Shown piece after piece: positions 24,937-32,620 of a DNA stretch of 64,000 nucleotides. Positions within the stretch are counted from its first letter, which is position 1. Each line of letters opens with the position of its first letter. A program made the translations under genes and the position numbers. The stretch covers positions 4,340,001-4,404,000 of the forward strand of contig NC_020520.1 of assembly GCF_000348785.1 (NCBI RefSeq). Direction: 5' to 3'. Origin of the DNA: Ilumatobacter coccineus YM16-304. Lineage in GTDB: Bacteria; Actinomycetota; Acidimicrobiia; Acidimicrobiales; Ilumatobacteraceae. Under the pieces are notes generated by a model that was not told the origin of the DNA, searched no databases, and worked only from the letters and a program-made list of their open reading frames with translations.

Positions 24937-26609
24937 CACACGCTCTCCTTTGCGTTGGCCTGCTTCTTGTCGAGCAGCGGCTCGGCCGAGGTGATCATCG
25001 GAACGTCGGCGAAGTTGTTGGTCGGGGCCGGCGACGTGGTCGCCCACTCGATCGTGTGTCCGTCGAACGGATCGTCGCCCGGACCCTCGTCGGTGTCGTC
25101 AGCGCCGAGCACCGTCTTGGCGAGGAGGCCGGCGAAGGCCAACACCGAGAGAGCGACGAGCGCGTGGCCGACGAGCACGAGGATGTTCCAGATCTGCAGA
25201 TCGCTGTCGGAGTAGCCGAGGCCGCTCGGCTGGTCGAGGAAACCGGCGATGTAGTGCGGGAGGCTCGCGAGCACCGTGCCGGCGACGCCGAGCAGTGCGA
25301 GCGGGGCGACCAGCTTCATGTCGAGCGTGCGGCCCCAGAGCTTCGGTGCCCAGTGGACGAGGCCACCCATGACGCCGAGGGCGGTGCCGTAGACGACGTA
25401 GACGAGCGACGCTTCGTTGAACACCGTGCCGGCCAGATCGAGGTCGGTGAGCGGCTCGAGCGCCGAGCCGTGCATGCCGACGAGGATCATCCCGTAGCCG
25501 AAGAAGGCGAAGACGAAGCCGGCGCCGATGTTCGGGCGGATGGTGTCGCCGTTCTCGTCCTTCGACGGCTTGGCGAGGAACAGCGCCATGAGGACGAGGA
25601 TGCCGGCGCCGAGGATCGGCAGACCGTGGAACATCGCCCACGGAAGGACGTCGTACAGCTTCTCCTTGACGTCTTCGCGACCGCCGAGGTACAGCTGCGA
25701 GCCGCGCCACGGAACGTCGAAGGCGAGCTGCTGGGTGACACCGGCGAGCGCCGACACACCGACGAGCGAGAGCCCGGCGAACACGATGCCACGCAGCGGC
25801 GTGCGCTTCTTGAACGTGGCGGGCAGCAGCTCGGCGAACACACCGAGCGCCGGGATGGCGACGAGGAACGTGGTCGGCTGCGTGAACATCCAGCCGGCCC
25901 AGGTGGTGATGCCGAAGTTGCCGTCGAAGGCTTCACGAGCACCGCTGCGGTGATCGACGAAGAGGTAGATGATGGTGCCGAACAGCACCGGCATGACGAG
26001 GACGAGCGAGAGGCCGAAGACCATCGTCGACCACGAGAAGAACGGGACGCGACGCATGGTCATGCCCGGCGCACGCGTGGTGAGGACGCTGGTGACGAGC
26101 GAGCCACCGACGGCTGCGAAGCCGATCGCCATGAGGCCGTGTGCTGCGAGGAACAGGTCGACCATGTCGGCGTCGCCGCCGCTGAAGCCGCCGTTGCCGG
26201 CGAGCGCCACGATCGAGAGCACCAGGCCGCCGAACCACATGTAGAAGCCGGACGCGACGAGCCGCGGGAACGCGATGGCTCGCGCTCCGAGCTGCAGCGG
26301 CATGACCGCGATGGCGAGACCGGCGGCGAGCGGCAGGGCCGCACCGAAGACGAGGCCGACGCGTTGGCTGCTGAGCAGCTGCGACCAGGCATCGACGTCG
26401 AGCGCCGCGTTGTCGCCGTCGACACGCTCGATCGCGATGAGGAGGTTGACCGCGATCGTCGCCAGCAGGCCCAAGAGGCCACCGCCGATGAACAAGCGAC
26501 CGATCTTCTTGTGGTCTGTGGAGGTCAACCAATCGACGTCGGCAGCGAGGAGCCGCCCGATCGTGGACGACGACGCTGCGGTGTCGGGGCTGGAATCAAT
26601 GGTGGTCAT
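24936..26609 (-). CDS. Haem-copper oxidase subunit I-like protein lacking all metal ligands
   Basis: Membrane protein of 557 aa homologous to CtaD over most of its length. It keeps STDHKKIG, PLQLGARAIAFPRL, TTRAPGM and WAPKLWGR. Aligned with the ctaD of this operon, every redox-centre residue is changed: His95 to Gln82, His273 to Gln244, Tyr277 to Phe248, His322/His323 to Gln293/Gln294, His408 to Ala400 and His410 to Leu402. No gap is needed around the first four sites. It cannot bind haem a, haem a3 or CuB in the usual way, so it is not an oxidase. The reading frame is intact and coupled to a subunit III-like gene, so it is not a decayed pseudogene. Role unknown: perhaps a structural or proton-handling partner of the true oxidase. 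Confidence 0.85.
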   Translation of the reverse strand: MTTIDSSPDTAASSSTIGRLLAADVDWLTSTDHKKIGRLFIGGGLLGLLATIAVNLLIAIERVDGDNAALDVDAWSQLLSSQRVGLVFGAALPLAAGLAIAVMPLQLGARAIAFPRLVASGFYMWFGGLVLSIVALAGNGGFSGGDADMVDLFLAAHGLMAIGFAAVGGSLVTSVLTTRAPGMTMRRVPFFSWSTMVFGLSLVLVMPVLFGTIIYLFVDHRSGAREAFDGNFGITTWAGWMFTQPTTFLVAIPALGVFAELLPATFKKRTPLRGIVFAGLSLVGVSALAGVTQQLAFDVPWRGSQLYLGGREDVKEKLYDVLPWAMFHGLPILGAGILVLMALFLAKPSKDENGDTIRPNIGAGFVFAFFGYGMILVGMHGSALEPLTDLDLAGTVFNEASLVYVVYGTALGVMGGLVHWAPKLWGRTLDMKLVAPLALLGVAGTVLASLPHYIAGFLDQPSGLGYSDSDLQIWNILVLVGHALVALSVLAFAGLLAKTVLGADDTDEGPGDDPFDGHTIEWATTSPAPTNNFADVPMITSAEPLLDKKQANAKESV

Positions 26610-26996
26610 GTGGCGTTGGAACTCACTTGGCTGAGTGATTGCAATGGATAACGCTGGTCTGAAAATGCTCACGGCAGGGCCGCGGCGCAACGGCCCGAGA
26701 CTACTTGCACAACCAGGGTTCAGCCGAAATGATCGTGGATTTCGTGCCACGCGCCACTGAACTATCGCGCAAGCCATCGTCTCGGGAACGGGACCGTCTC
26801 GGCATCGACACCGCATCGCCCCGGCAGCGACACGACGACAGTGCATGGCGCATCGTCACCGCGCGTGCCGCAACCAGCGGTCCGGGCGCTCGCGGAAGAT
26901 CGATCGGCGGCGAGTCGTCGACTCGGTTCCCGACGTGACGCGAACGAGGCGTCAGGCCGAAGGCGACCCGGTTTCGGACGCCACGCGAATGCGGGG
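26610..26996 (-). promoter_or_regulatory. Gap between ctaB and the subunit I-like gene
   Basis: This 387-bp stretch has no convincing gene. Next to the subunit I-like start, ACTCA (26621-26625) and TGAGT (26632-26636) form an inverted repeat with six bases between, a possible operator. At the other end, two imperfect copies of a 36-bp sequence with a 45-bp period follow the ctaB stop, beginning on the minus strand at 26999 and 26954 with TGACCCCGCATTCGCGTGG and TGACGCCTCGTTCGCGTCA. The promoter of the oxidase operon is expected here but no clear -35/-10 pair was found. Confidence 0.35.
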
Positions 26997-27950
26997 TCAG
27001 GAGATGCCGTGCTCGACGAAGACGTCGATCGTCATGGCACCGAACAGCAAGGTCACGTACGTGATGCTGTACCCGAACAGGCGCATGCTGGCTGCCGCCG
27101 TCGGGTTCTTGCCGAGCGCGACGGAGCCCCAGATGAACACGGCGCCGAGCACGAGCGCCGCGATCCCGTAGATGAGCCCGAGGCTCGCGACCGGCCAGAG
27201 CACGAGCGTGCTCACGACGAGCAGCACCGTGTACACCACCATCTGCTTCACCACGTCGGCCATCGGCGCCACGGCCGGCAACATCGGCACGTCGGCGGCG
27301 TTGTAGTCGTCGGCGTACTTGACGGCGAGCGCCCAGAAGTGCGGCGGCGTCCAGAGGAACATGGCGACGAACAACACCACGGGCTCCCACCCGAGCGAAT
27401 CCTGCACGGCGGCCCATCCGACCAGCACCGGCACGGCACCGGCCGCGCCACCGATGACGATGTTCTGCTTGCTGGTGCGCTTGAGCCAGAGCGTGTAGAT
27501 CCCGACGTAGAAGGCTGCGGCCGAGAACGCCAGCACTGCCGAGAGCAGGTTCGCTCCGGCCCACAGCACGGCGAAGGCGGCGATCTGGAGCGCGACGGCG
27601 AAGATCAGCGCGTTGCGCGGCTCGATGATGCCGGTGACGAGCGGGCGCCCCTGAGTGCGCTCCATCAGCGCGTCGATGTCTCGGTCGACGTACATGTTGA
27701 CCGCGTTCGCTCCGCCGGCAGCGAGCGTGCCGCCGATCAGCGTGATGATCACGAGCCGAGCGGGCGGCCAACCCTGCTGCGCCAACACCATCGTCGGAAT
27801 CGTGGTGATGAGCAGGAGCTCGATGATCCGCGGCTTCGTCAGCGCGATGTAGGCACCGAACACCGTGGTCGGAGTCCGCCGCGGCGCGTGGGCCGCAACG
27901 CCGCCCGGTGCGAGACGCGACGGGACGAGAGGGCGAGAGCCGACAGACAT
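26997..27950 (-). CDS. ctaB: Protoheme IX farnesyltransferase (haem O synthase)
   Basis: UbiA-family prenyltransferase (317 aa) that farnesylates haem B to haem O, the first step to haem A for the oxidase downstream. The first Asp-rich motif is NAVNMYVDRDIDALMERTQG followed by RPL; the second is YADDYNAADVPML. It has about nine helices. The ATG at 27950 is nine bases after TACGAT (minus strand, 27960-27965). It is the most upstream gene of the respiratory cluster, with 387 bp before the subunit I-like gene. ctaA (haem A synthase) is not in the window. Confidence 0.95.
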   Translation of the reverse strand: MSVGSRPLVPSRLAPGGVAAHAPRRTPTTVFGAYIALTKPRIIELLLITTIPTMVLAQQGWPPARLVIITLIGGTLAAGGANAVNMYVDRDIDALMERTQGRPLVTGIIEPRNALIFAVALQIAAFAVLWAGANLLSAVLAFSAAAFYVGIYTLWLKRTSKQNIVIGGAAGAVPVLVGWAAVQDSLGWEPVVLFVAMFLWTPPHFWALAVKYADDYNAADVPMLPAVAPMADVVKQMVVYTVLLVVSTLVLWPVASLGLIYGIAALVLGAVFIWGSVALGKNPTAAASMRLFGYSITYVTLLFGAMTIDVFVEHGIS

Positions 27951-28030
27951 GACCGCCCCATCGTACGGGAGGTTGACGGCCAGTCGTACGCCCAGCACCG
28001 ACTTCCTACAAACGTCACCCCCACGCCCCC

Positions 28031-28149
28031 GTTCTGCCCCTCCGATCCGTCACGAATGACGTCGTCCCGCAACAGAACCGAACACGCGCACACCACCACA
28101 CGTTTTGCCCCGCACATCCGTCACGGATGACGGATCGGAGGGGCAAAAC
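28031..28149. repeat. Pair of long imperfect hairpins upstream of ctaB
   Basis: The right hairpin has exact outer arms GTTTTGCCCC (28102-28111) and GGGGCAAAAC (28140-28149), a four-base mismatch, then ATCCGTCA-CGGA-TGACGGAT. The left one (28031-28078) has GTTCTG/CAGAAC and an inner GTCA-CGAA-TGAC and shares the words CTGCCCC and GATCCGTCACG with it. They look like two diverged copies of one element. They lie between the stop of the 28182 gene and the ctaB start, both minus strand, so termination is one possible role. Confidence 0.5.
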
Positions 28150-28181
28150 TGAAATCGCGACGGGTTCGATCGGTCGGGCGG

Positions 28182-28895
28182 TCAGGCGGTGGCGGGGGTG
28201 CGCATCTCGCGCTGGATCCAGTCGTCGAGGACCGGACCGGACTCGAAACTCGTGATCAACGCGTAGCGCGGCGCATCGCCGTTGTGGACCACCACGTGCC
28301 AGAGACGCTGCGTGTCGACCACGAACCGCGCGCCCTTGTGCAACGGCACCCGGACCTCGGTCGCCGGATCGGGCAGACCGTTCTCGTCGTTGTCCATCAG
28401 GATCATGTAGCTGTCGGGATTGTCGGTGAGTTCCACCCACGACCGCACGACCCACCCCTCGTCGTCGGGGTTGAACCGGTTGTTGTCGTCACGGTGCAGG
28501 CTGCGGATCGCCGCCTCGCGGTCCTGCGGTTCGAGCTTGATCGTGCGCACACGACCGAAGTTCGCGCCCACCCCCTCGACGTAGTTCTTGATCGACGGGG
28601 CGACCTCGGCGTTCGACGTCCACTCCGCGTCCTTGTCGGTCTTGCCCTTGTCCCAGAACCCACGACAATCGAGCTCACCGTCGGCCGTCGCGATCGGCGC
28701 GAAGTTCGTGTCGCCACCCGACTTCCAATCCATGTACTCGAGCGCAAGAAATTCCGACTCCGGACACTCGAAATCCGCATCGTTCAACACCACCACACCG
28801 GTCTCGGCAAGCACGTCGAGACGAGGATGCGGCGTGTCGAGCGGGATCTTCACGCTCCAGTGGTCGGCGTTCGGCCAGAAGGCTCCGTCGGTCAT
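28182..28895 (-). CDS. Putative Fe(II)/2-oxoglutarate dioxygenase-like protein
   Basis: Cytoplasmic protein of 237 aa, not assigned with certainty. It shows the facial-triad pattern of 2OG oxygenases: His134 and Asp136 in SLHRDDNNRF, His200 or His204 in RLWHVVVHNGD, and Arg210 in APRYALITSFESG where 2-oxoglutarate would bind. Spacing and the strand pattern resemble aspartyl/asparaginyl beta-hydroxylases. Substrate unknown. The ATG at 28895 lies six bases after TAGAAT (minus strand, 28902-28907), a strong case for a leaderless mRNA. It stands alone, flanked by a family A palindrome and the hairpin pair upstream of ctaB. Confidence 0.5.
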   Translation of the reverse strand: MTDGAFWPNADHWSVKIPLDTPHPRLDVLAETGVVVLNDADFECPESEFLALEYMDWKSGGDTNFAPIATADGELDCRGFWDKGKTDKDAEWTSNAEVAPSIKNYVEGVGANFGRVRTIKLEPQDREAAIRSLHRDDNNRFNPDDEGWVVRSWVELTDNPDSYMILMDNDENGLPDPATEVRVPLHKGARFVVDTQRLWHVVVHNGDAPRYALITSFESGPVLDDWIQREMRTPATA

Positions 28896-29027
28896 GTTTC
28901 GATTCTATGAAGGAACACGACACCGCACAGGGCCATTGGTCACGATCCAACTGATGGCCGCTCGCGGCCAGGCCTGTTGGCGGCTCACCGCACACTCACT
29001 GCCGCAACGCTTCATCGCCGTCTGCAC

Positions 29028-29054
29028 GTCAACTGGTGTCTGACACCGGATGAT
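29028..29054. repeat. Family A palindrome downstream of the LysM lipoprotein gene
   Basis: The core GGTGTC-T-GACACC (29035-29047) is exact, with partly matching flanks (GTCA on the left, TGAT on the right). It lies 8 bp after the stop of the LysM gene on the minus strand. Related to the copies at 474-512 and 52811-52837. Confidence 0.5.
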
Positions 29055-29061
29055 GCGGCGG

Positions 29062-29445
29062 CTATTCGGGGAGGGTGGTGGTGACTTCGGGGAGTTCGGT
29101 GATGAGGACGACGTCGGTCGGGATCTGGATGATCAGGCCGGCCGGGACGTTGTCGGGATTCTCGATGTTGTTCAGATCGATGATCGACTGCAACGGCACC
29201 TCGAACGCCAACGCGATCTGACCAAGTCCCTCTCCCGGCTTGATCTCGTAGAACTCGACCTTGCCCTCGTTCGGGTCGGTGACGACCGGGACGGTGGACG
29301 AGGTGGTGGTGACCAGTGGCGGCAACGTCTCGCGCGACGCTTCGTCGGTCGTGCCGCAACCGACAGCGGCGACACCCAGCACACCGGCGAGCAGCAGAGG
29401 GCCGATGGCGACGCGTGCGAAGCTCGGGGACGGTGATGTCATCAC
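29062..29445 (-). CDS. LysM-domain lipoprotein
   Basis: Lipoprotein of 127 aa. Signal peptide with lipobox GVAAVGCGTTDE, a Thr/Ser/Pro linker (LVTTTSSTVPVVTDP), then one LysM module at about 64-110 (YEIKPGEGLGQIALAFEVP, IIDLNNIENPDNVPAGLII), which binds peptidoglycan. The tail is ITELPEVTTTLPE. It likely anchors at the membrane and touches the cell wall; no enzymatic domain is present. The GTG at 29445 lies six bases after TATCAT (minus strand, 29452-29457), so the mRNA is probably leaderless. Its promoter overlaps the start region of the divergent hydrolase gene. Confidence 0.85.
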   Translation of the reverse strand: MMTSPSPSFARVAIGPLLLAGVLGVAAVGCGTTDEASRETLPPLVTTTSSTVPVVTDPNEGKVEFYEIKPGEGLGQIALAFEVPLQSIIDLNNIENPDNVPAGLIIQIPTDVVLITELPEVTTTLPE

Positions 29446-29532
29446 GCCCCGATGATAGGTGGCACAGGTGATACGTCACATTCATCGGATCGGCCTGAAG
29501 ACGCGAACGTGCCGGAGGGTACGGTCGACGCG

Positions 29533-30489
29533 GTGACGACCGAAACACCAGCCGACTCGATCGAGCTCGACGAGCACGGCGAATCACCGTTCCCCGAGGC
29601 TCGTCGGCCCGACCGGCAATGGCAACTCGACGCCAACGGTCTGAGCATCGCCGTGCACGAATGGGGCGACCCCGAGGCCCCGCCGCTGATGATGATGCAC
29701 GGCGGCTTCGACTTCGCCCGCACCTTCGACGTGTTCGCACCCAAACTCGCCGCCGGCGGCTGGCGCGTCGTGTGCTGGGACCAGCGCGGGCACGGCAGCA
29801 GCGAACACGCCGAGATGTACTCGTGGGACGGCGACATGCGCGACACGCTGGCGCTCTTCGACCACGTTGCACCCGGCCGGGCCATCCCCGTCATCGGGCA
29901 CTCCAAGGGCGGTGCGCTCATGACGCAGCTCGCCGATGCGCAGCCGCACCGCTTCCGCTGTCTCGTCAACATGGACGGCATCCCGTACAAGCGCAACATC
30001 CCCGACGTCGCTGAACACGAGCGCACCACCATGCTCGCCAACGACCTTGCCGGATGGCTCGACCACCGCCGCAAGACCGCCACGAATTCACGACGGCCCG
30101 GCACCCTCGACGAACTCGCGAAACGACGCGGCAAGATGAACCCGCGACTCCCCCACGAGTGGCTCCGGCGGCTCGTCACCACCGGCGGGTACCTGTCCGA
30201 CGACGGCTGGCGATGGCGAATCGACCCGTCGATGCGCTTCGGCGGATTCGGACCCTGGCGACCCGAATGGACGCTGATGCGCCTGCCCGGGCTCCCGATG
30301 CCCTTCCTCGGCATCCTCGGCGCACAGATGGAGGAGATGGGCTGGGGCACGCCACCACCCAAGGTGATGCCGTACATGCCGATGGACGGTCGCTGCGAGA
30401 TCCTCGACGACGTCGGACACTTCGTCCACATCGAGCAACCCGACCGGGTCAGCGAGATGGTCCTCGACTTCATCGGAGCACCGTCGTGA
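29533..30489 (+). CDS. Alpha/beta hydrolase
   Basis: Hydrolase-fold enzyme of about 318 aa. The oxyanion region is PPLMMMHGGFDFARTF, the nucleophile elbow is VIGHSKGGALM with the catalytic Ser, and the base is His in DDVGHFVHIEQPDRV near the end. A lid of about 100 residues follows the elbow. Substrate unknown. GTG 29533 is chosen because TACGGT (29520-29525) lies seven bases upstream; an ATG at 29452 in the same frame would add 27 residues. Its stop overlaps the start of a second hydrolase-like gene (GTGA). Confidence 0.8.
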   Translation: MTTETPADSIELDEHGESPFPEARRPDRQWQLDANGLSIAVHEWGDPEAPPLMMMHGGFDFARTFDVFAPKLAAGGWRVVCWDQRGHGSSEHAEMYSWDGDMRDTLALFDHVAPGRAIPVIGHSKGGALMTQLADAQPHRFRCLVNMDGIPYKRNIPDVAEHERTTMLANDLAGWLDHRRKTATNSRRPGTLDELAKRRGKMNPRLPHEWLRRLVTTGGYLSDDGWRWRIDPSMRFGGFGPWRPEWTLMRLPGLPMPFLGILGAQMEEMGWGTPPPKVMPYMPMDGRCEILDDVGHFVHIEQPDRVSEMVLDFIGAPS

Positions 30490-31157
30490 ACGAGATCGCC
30501 TGGCTGCGCCACAACAAGATCGACCTCGCCCTCCACCTGCTGCGCGTCGTCGACGATCCCGACACGCACCCGCTGCTGCTCCTCCACGGCCTCGGCGACT
30601 CGTCGCCGACCGAGGTGCCGCACTGGGCCGAGGCGTGGCCCGGCACGGTCGCCGCGCTCGACTTCACCGGACACGGCCAGTCGACCGTCCCGCGTAGCGG
30701 CGGCTACTCCCCCGAAGTGCTGATGGCCGACGCCGACCATGCGCTCGCCCACCTCACCGACGGAGATCCGGAGCGCAAGATCACCGTGCTCGGACGAGGA
30801 CTCGGCGCCTACATCGCGCTGCAACTCGCCGGAGCGCGTGCCACGCAGGTGCGCGGCGCGATCCTCACCGACGGACCTGGCCTCGCCGGCGGACCGACCG
30901 GCCCGAGCTCGCAGAGCTTCTTCGCGCTGCCGACCAACGGCATCGCTCCCGACCCGTACGCGCTGGTCGAACTCGGTCGCGACCTGCGCCCCGGCGACTA
31001 CGCCATGTCGTTCGTGCGGCTCGCCAACCAGGGCTCCGGACTGTCGGCACCGATCACGGTGTCGAGCATCTTCCGTCCCAAGTGGTTGGCGGCGGTCAGC
31101 GACCAGCCAGGTGTCGTCGAGTCGACGATCGCCGAAGCGCTCGCGCTGTACGCCTGA
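30486..31157 (+). CDS. Alpha/beta hydrolase-like protein without nucleophile
   Basis: Protein of 223 aa with the hydrolase fold: PLLLLHGLGDSSPTEVPHW, then VAALDFTGHGQST, and the elbow ITVLGRGLGAYIALQLAGA. The position of the catalytic Ser is Gly (GRGLG for GxSxG), and no C-terminal catalytic His is visible because the chain ends early (IAEALALYA). It is probably catalytically inactive, or uses another chemistry. The GTG start overlaps the stop of the active-looking hydrolase by 4 bp, so the two are made together and could form a complex. Confidence 0.7.
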   Translation: MNEIAWLRHNKIDLALHLLRVVDDPDTHPLLLLHGLGDSSPTEVPHWAEAWPGTVAALDFTGHGQSTVPRSGGYSPEVLMADADHALAHLTDGDPERKITVLGRGLGAYIALQLAGARATQVRGAILTDGPGLAGGPTGPSSQSFFALPTNGIAPDPYALVELGRDLRPGDYAMSFVRLANQGSGLSAPITVSSIFRPKWLAAVSDQPGVVESTIAEALALYA

Positions 31158-31211
31158 TCGTTCGCCGTGTCGCCGCGGGACGTCGCCGACCCGCAGCTCA
31201 CCAGCCGCGGC

Positions 31212-31994
31212 TCACCGGGCGCGCGAGGCCAAGTAGTCGCGGGCAGCGGCGCGTGCCTCGGGGTCGCGGAGCGCCGCGCCGAGCAGGTCGGCGTCGGCCC
31301 ACGCACCCACGGTCGACGCCACGTTCTCGAGCGCTTCGTTGACCTGTCGCTTGGTGGCGGCCACGACCGACGGCGCCTTGCCCGCGATCTGAGCGGCCAA
31401 CTCCTCCACCGTCCCCGTCAACTCGTCGAGGGGAACCACCCGGTTGACGAATCCGATCGATCGGGCTTCCTCCGCGTCGAACGGCCGACAGGTGAGCACG
31501 AGTTCGCGGGCGATCGCCGGAGGGATTTCGCGTACGAGGCGCGGGATACCGCCCCAGGCCAGCGGGATGCCGAGGTCGACCTCGGGGATCGAGAACACCG
31601 TGTCGTCGGCGGCGATCCGCAGGTCGCACACACCGGCGAGCACGACGCCACCACCCACGCAGGGGCCCTTGATCGCGGCGATCGACAGTGCGGTCATCCG
31701 CTCCATCGCTTCGGCCATGCGCCGCCCGAGGTCGGCCTGGTCACGTCCCGACATCGCGTCACCGCCTGCGTCGCTGCTCGACGCGAACTCGCGGAGGTCG
31801 AAGCCCGACGAGAAGCCGCGCCCCTCCCCGCTCACGATCACCACCGAGGCGTCGGTCGTGTCGAACCAGGCGGCGGCTGCGGCGATCTCGGCGAGCGGGA
31901 CCGTGCCGAGCGGGTTGAGCTTGTCGGGTTGAGCGAGGGTCAGACGCCCGATCCGTCCGTCGACCTCGGCTCGCAATGTGGTGAATTCGGGCAT
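31212..31994 (-). CDS. Enoyl-CoA hydratase/isomerase family protein
   Basis: Crotonase-fold protein of 260 aa. Oxyanion-hole segments are GRGFSSGFDLREF and IKGPCVGGGVVLAGVCDLRIA; the later region FSIPEVDLGIPLAWGGIPRLV carries one Glu of the two usual catalytic glutamates. Family reactions are hydration or isomerisation of enoyl-CoA thioesters; the exact substrate is not determinable. It converges with the hydrolase pair (54 bp between stops) and diverges from the CrtZ-like gene. Confidence 0.82.
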   Translation of the reverse strand: MPEFTTLRAEVDGRIGRLTLAQPDKLNPLGTVPLAEIAAAAAWFDTTDASVVIVSGEGRGFSSGFDLREFASSSDAGGDAMSGRDQADLGRRMAEAMERMTALSIAAIKGPCVGGGVVLAGVCDLRIAADDTVFSIPEVDLGIPLAWGGIPRLVREIPPAIARELVLTCRPFDAEEARSIGFVNRVVPLDELTGTVEELAAQIAGKAPSVVAATKRQVNEALENVASTVGAWADADLLGAALRDPEARAAARDYLASRAR

Positions 31995-32082
31995 GACGCG
32001 ATCGTGTCACGCTCGTCGAGGGCCGCCAGAATCCGACGGAGCGTCAGGCACCGCCTCCCCCACCTCGGATAGCGTCGACGGC

Positions 32083-32556
32083 ATGACCTGGTCGGCACTC
32101 GCGCTCGCCGTCGTGGCGTTCGTCGCGATGGAGCCGCTGACCGCCGCGACCCATCGTTGGGTGATGCACGGCGTCGGCGAGTTCCTGCACCGGAGCCACC
32201 ACCGGCCCCGGGTGTCGCGGTTCGAACGCAACGACTGGTACCCGGTCGTGTTCGCGGCGATCGTCAACATCGGGTTCTTCGTCGGTTTCAACGTCGACGG
32301 CTTCGCTGCGCTCGTGCCCGTCGGCATCGGCATCACGGCATACGGCGCGGCGTACGCGCTGGTGCACGACGGATACATCCATCGTCGTGTCGGCTGGTTC
32401 GACGGCCGCCAGATCGCCGTGTTCGATCGACTCGCCGACGCGCATCGGATCCACCACCTCTACAACGCAGCGCCCTACGGGATGCTCGTGCCGATCGTGC
32501 CGAGCGAACTCCGCACGCGGGCCGGACGCACCGACCGCAACCCACTCGCCGTCTGA
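32083..32556 (+). CDS. Beta-carotene hydroxylase-like (CrtZ/fatty acid hydroxylase family)
   Basis: Membrane di-iron hydroxylase of 157 aa. The histidine clusters of CrtZ are all visible: HRWVMHG, FLHRSHHRPR, LVHDGYIHRR and DAHRIHHLYNAAPYG. Several hydrophobic helices lie between. CrtZ adds hydroxyl groups to the beta rings of carotenoids, so carotenoid pigments are likely in this organism; the other crt genes are not in the window. The ATG at 32083 follows TAGCGT (32070-32075) by seven bases and avoids an unlikely 35-residue extension. Confidence 0.8.
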   Translation: MTWSALALAVVAFVAMEPLTAATHRWVMHGVGEFLHRSHHRPRVSRFERNDWYPVVFAAIVNIGFFVGFNVDGFAALVPVGIGITAYGAAYALVHDGYIHRRVGWFDGRQIAVFDRLADAHRIHHLYNAAPYGMLVPIVPSELRTRAGRTDRNPLAV

Positions 32557-32620
32557 GCCGGCTCGCTATCGCGCGACACATGGTCGTCTGGCGCCCACGC
32601 GCAGGTGGCATGCCGCGTGG

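Noticed and set aside
24936-26609. Pseudogene explanation for the ligand-less subunit I
   Set aside because: The frame is intact over 557 codons, structural motifs are kept, the changes are specific to metal ligands, and the gene is coupled to an intact neighbour.
29452-29532. ATG 29452 as hydrolase start
   Set aside because: Possible, but no promoter or ribosome site was seen for it, and it overlaps the -10 box of the divergent LysM gene. GTG 29533 has TACGGT at the spacing used widely here.
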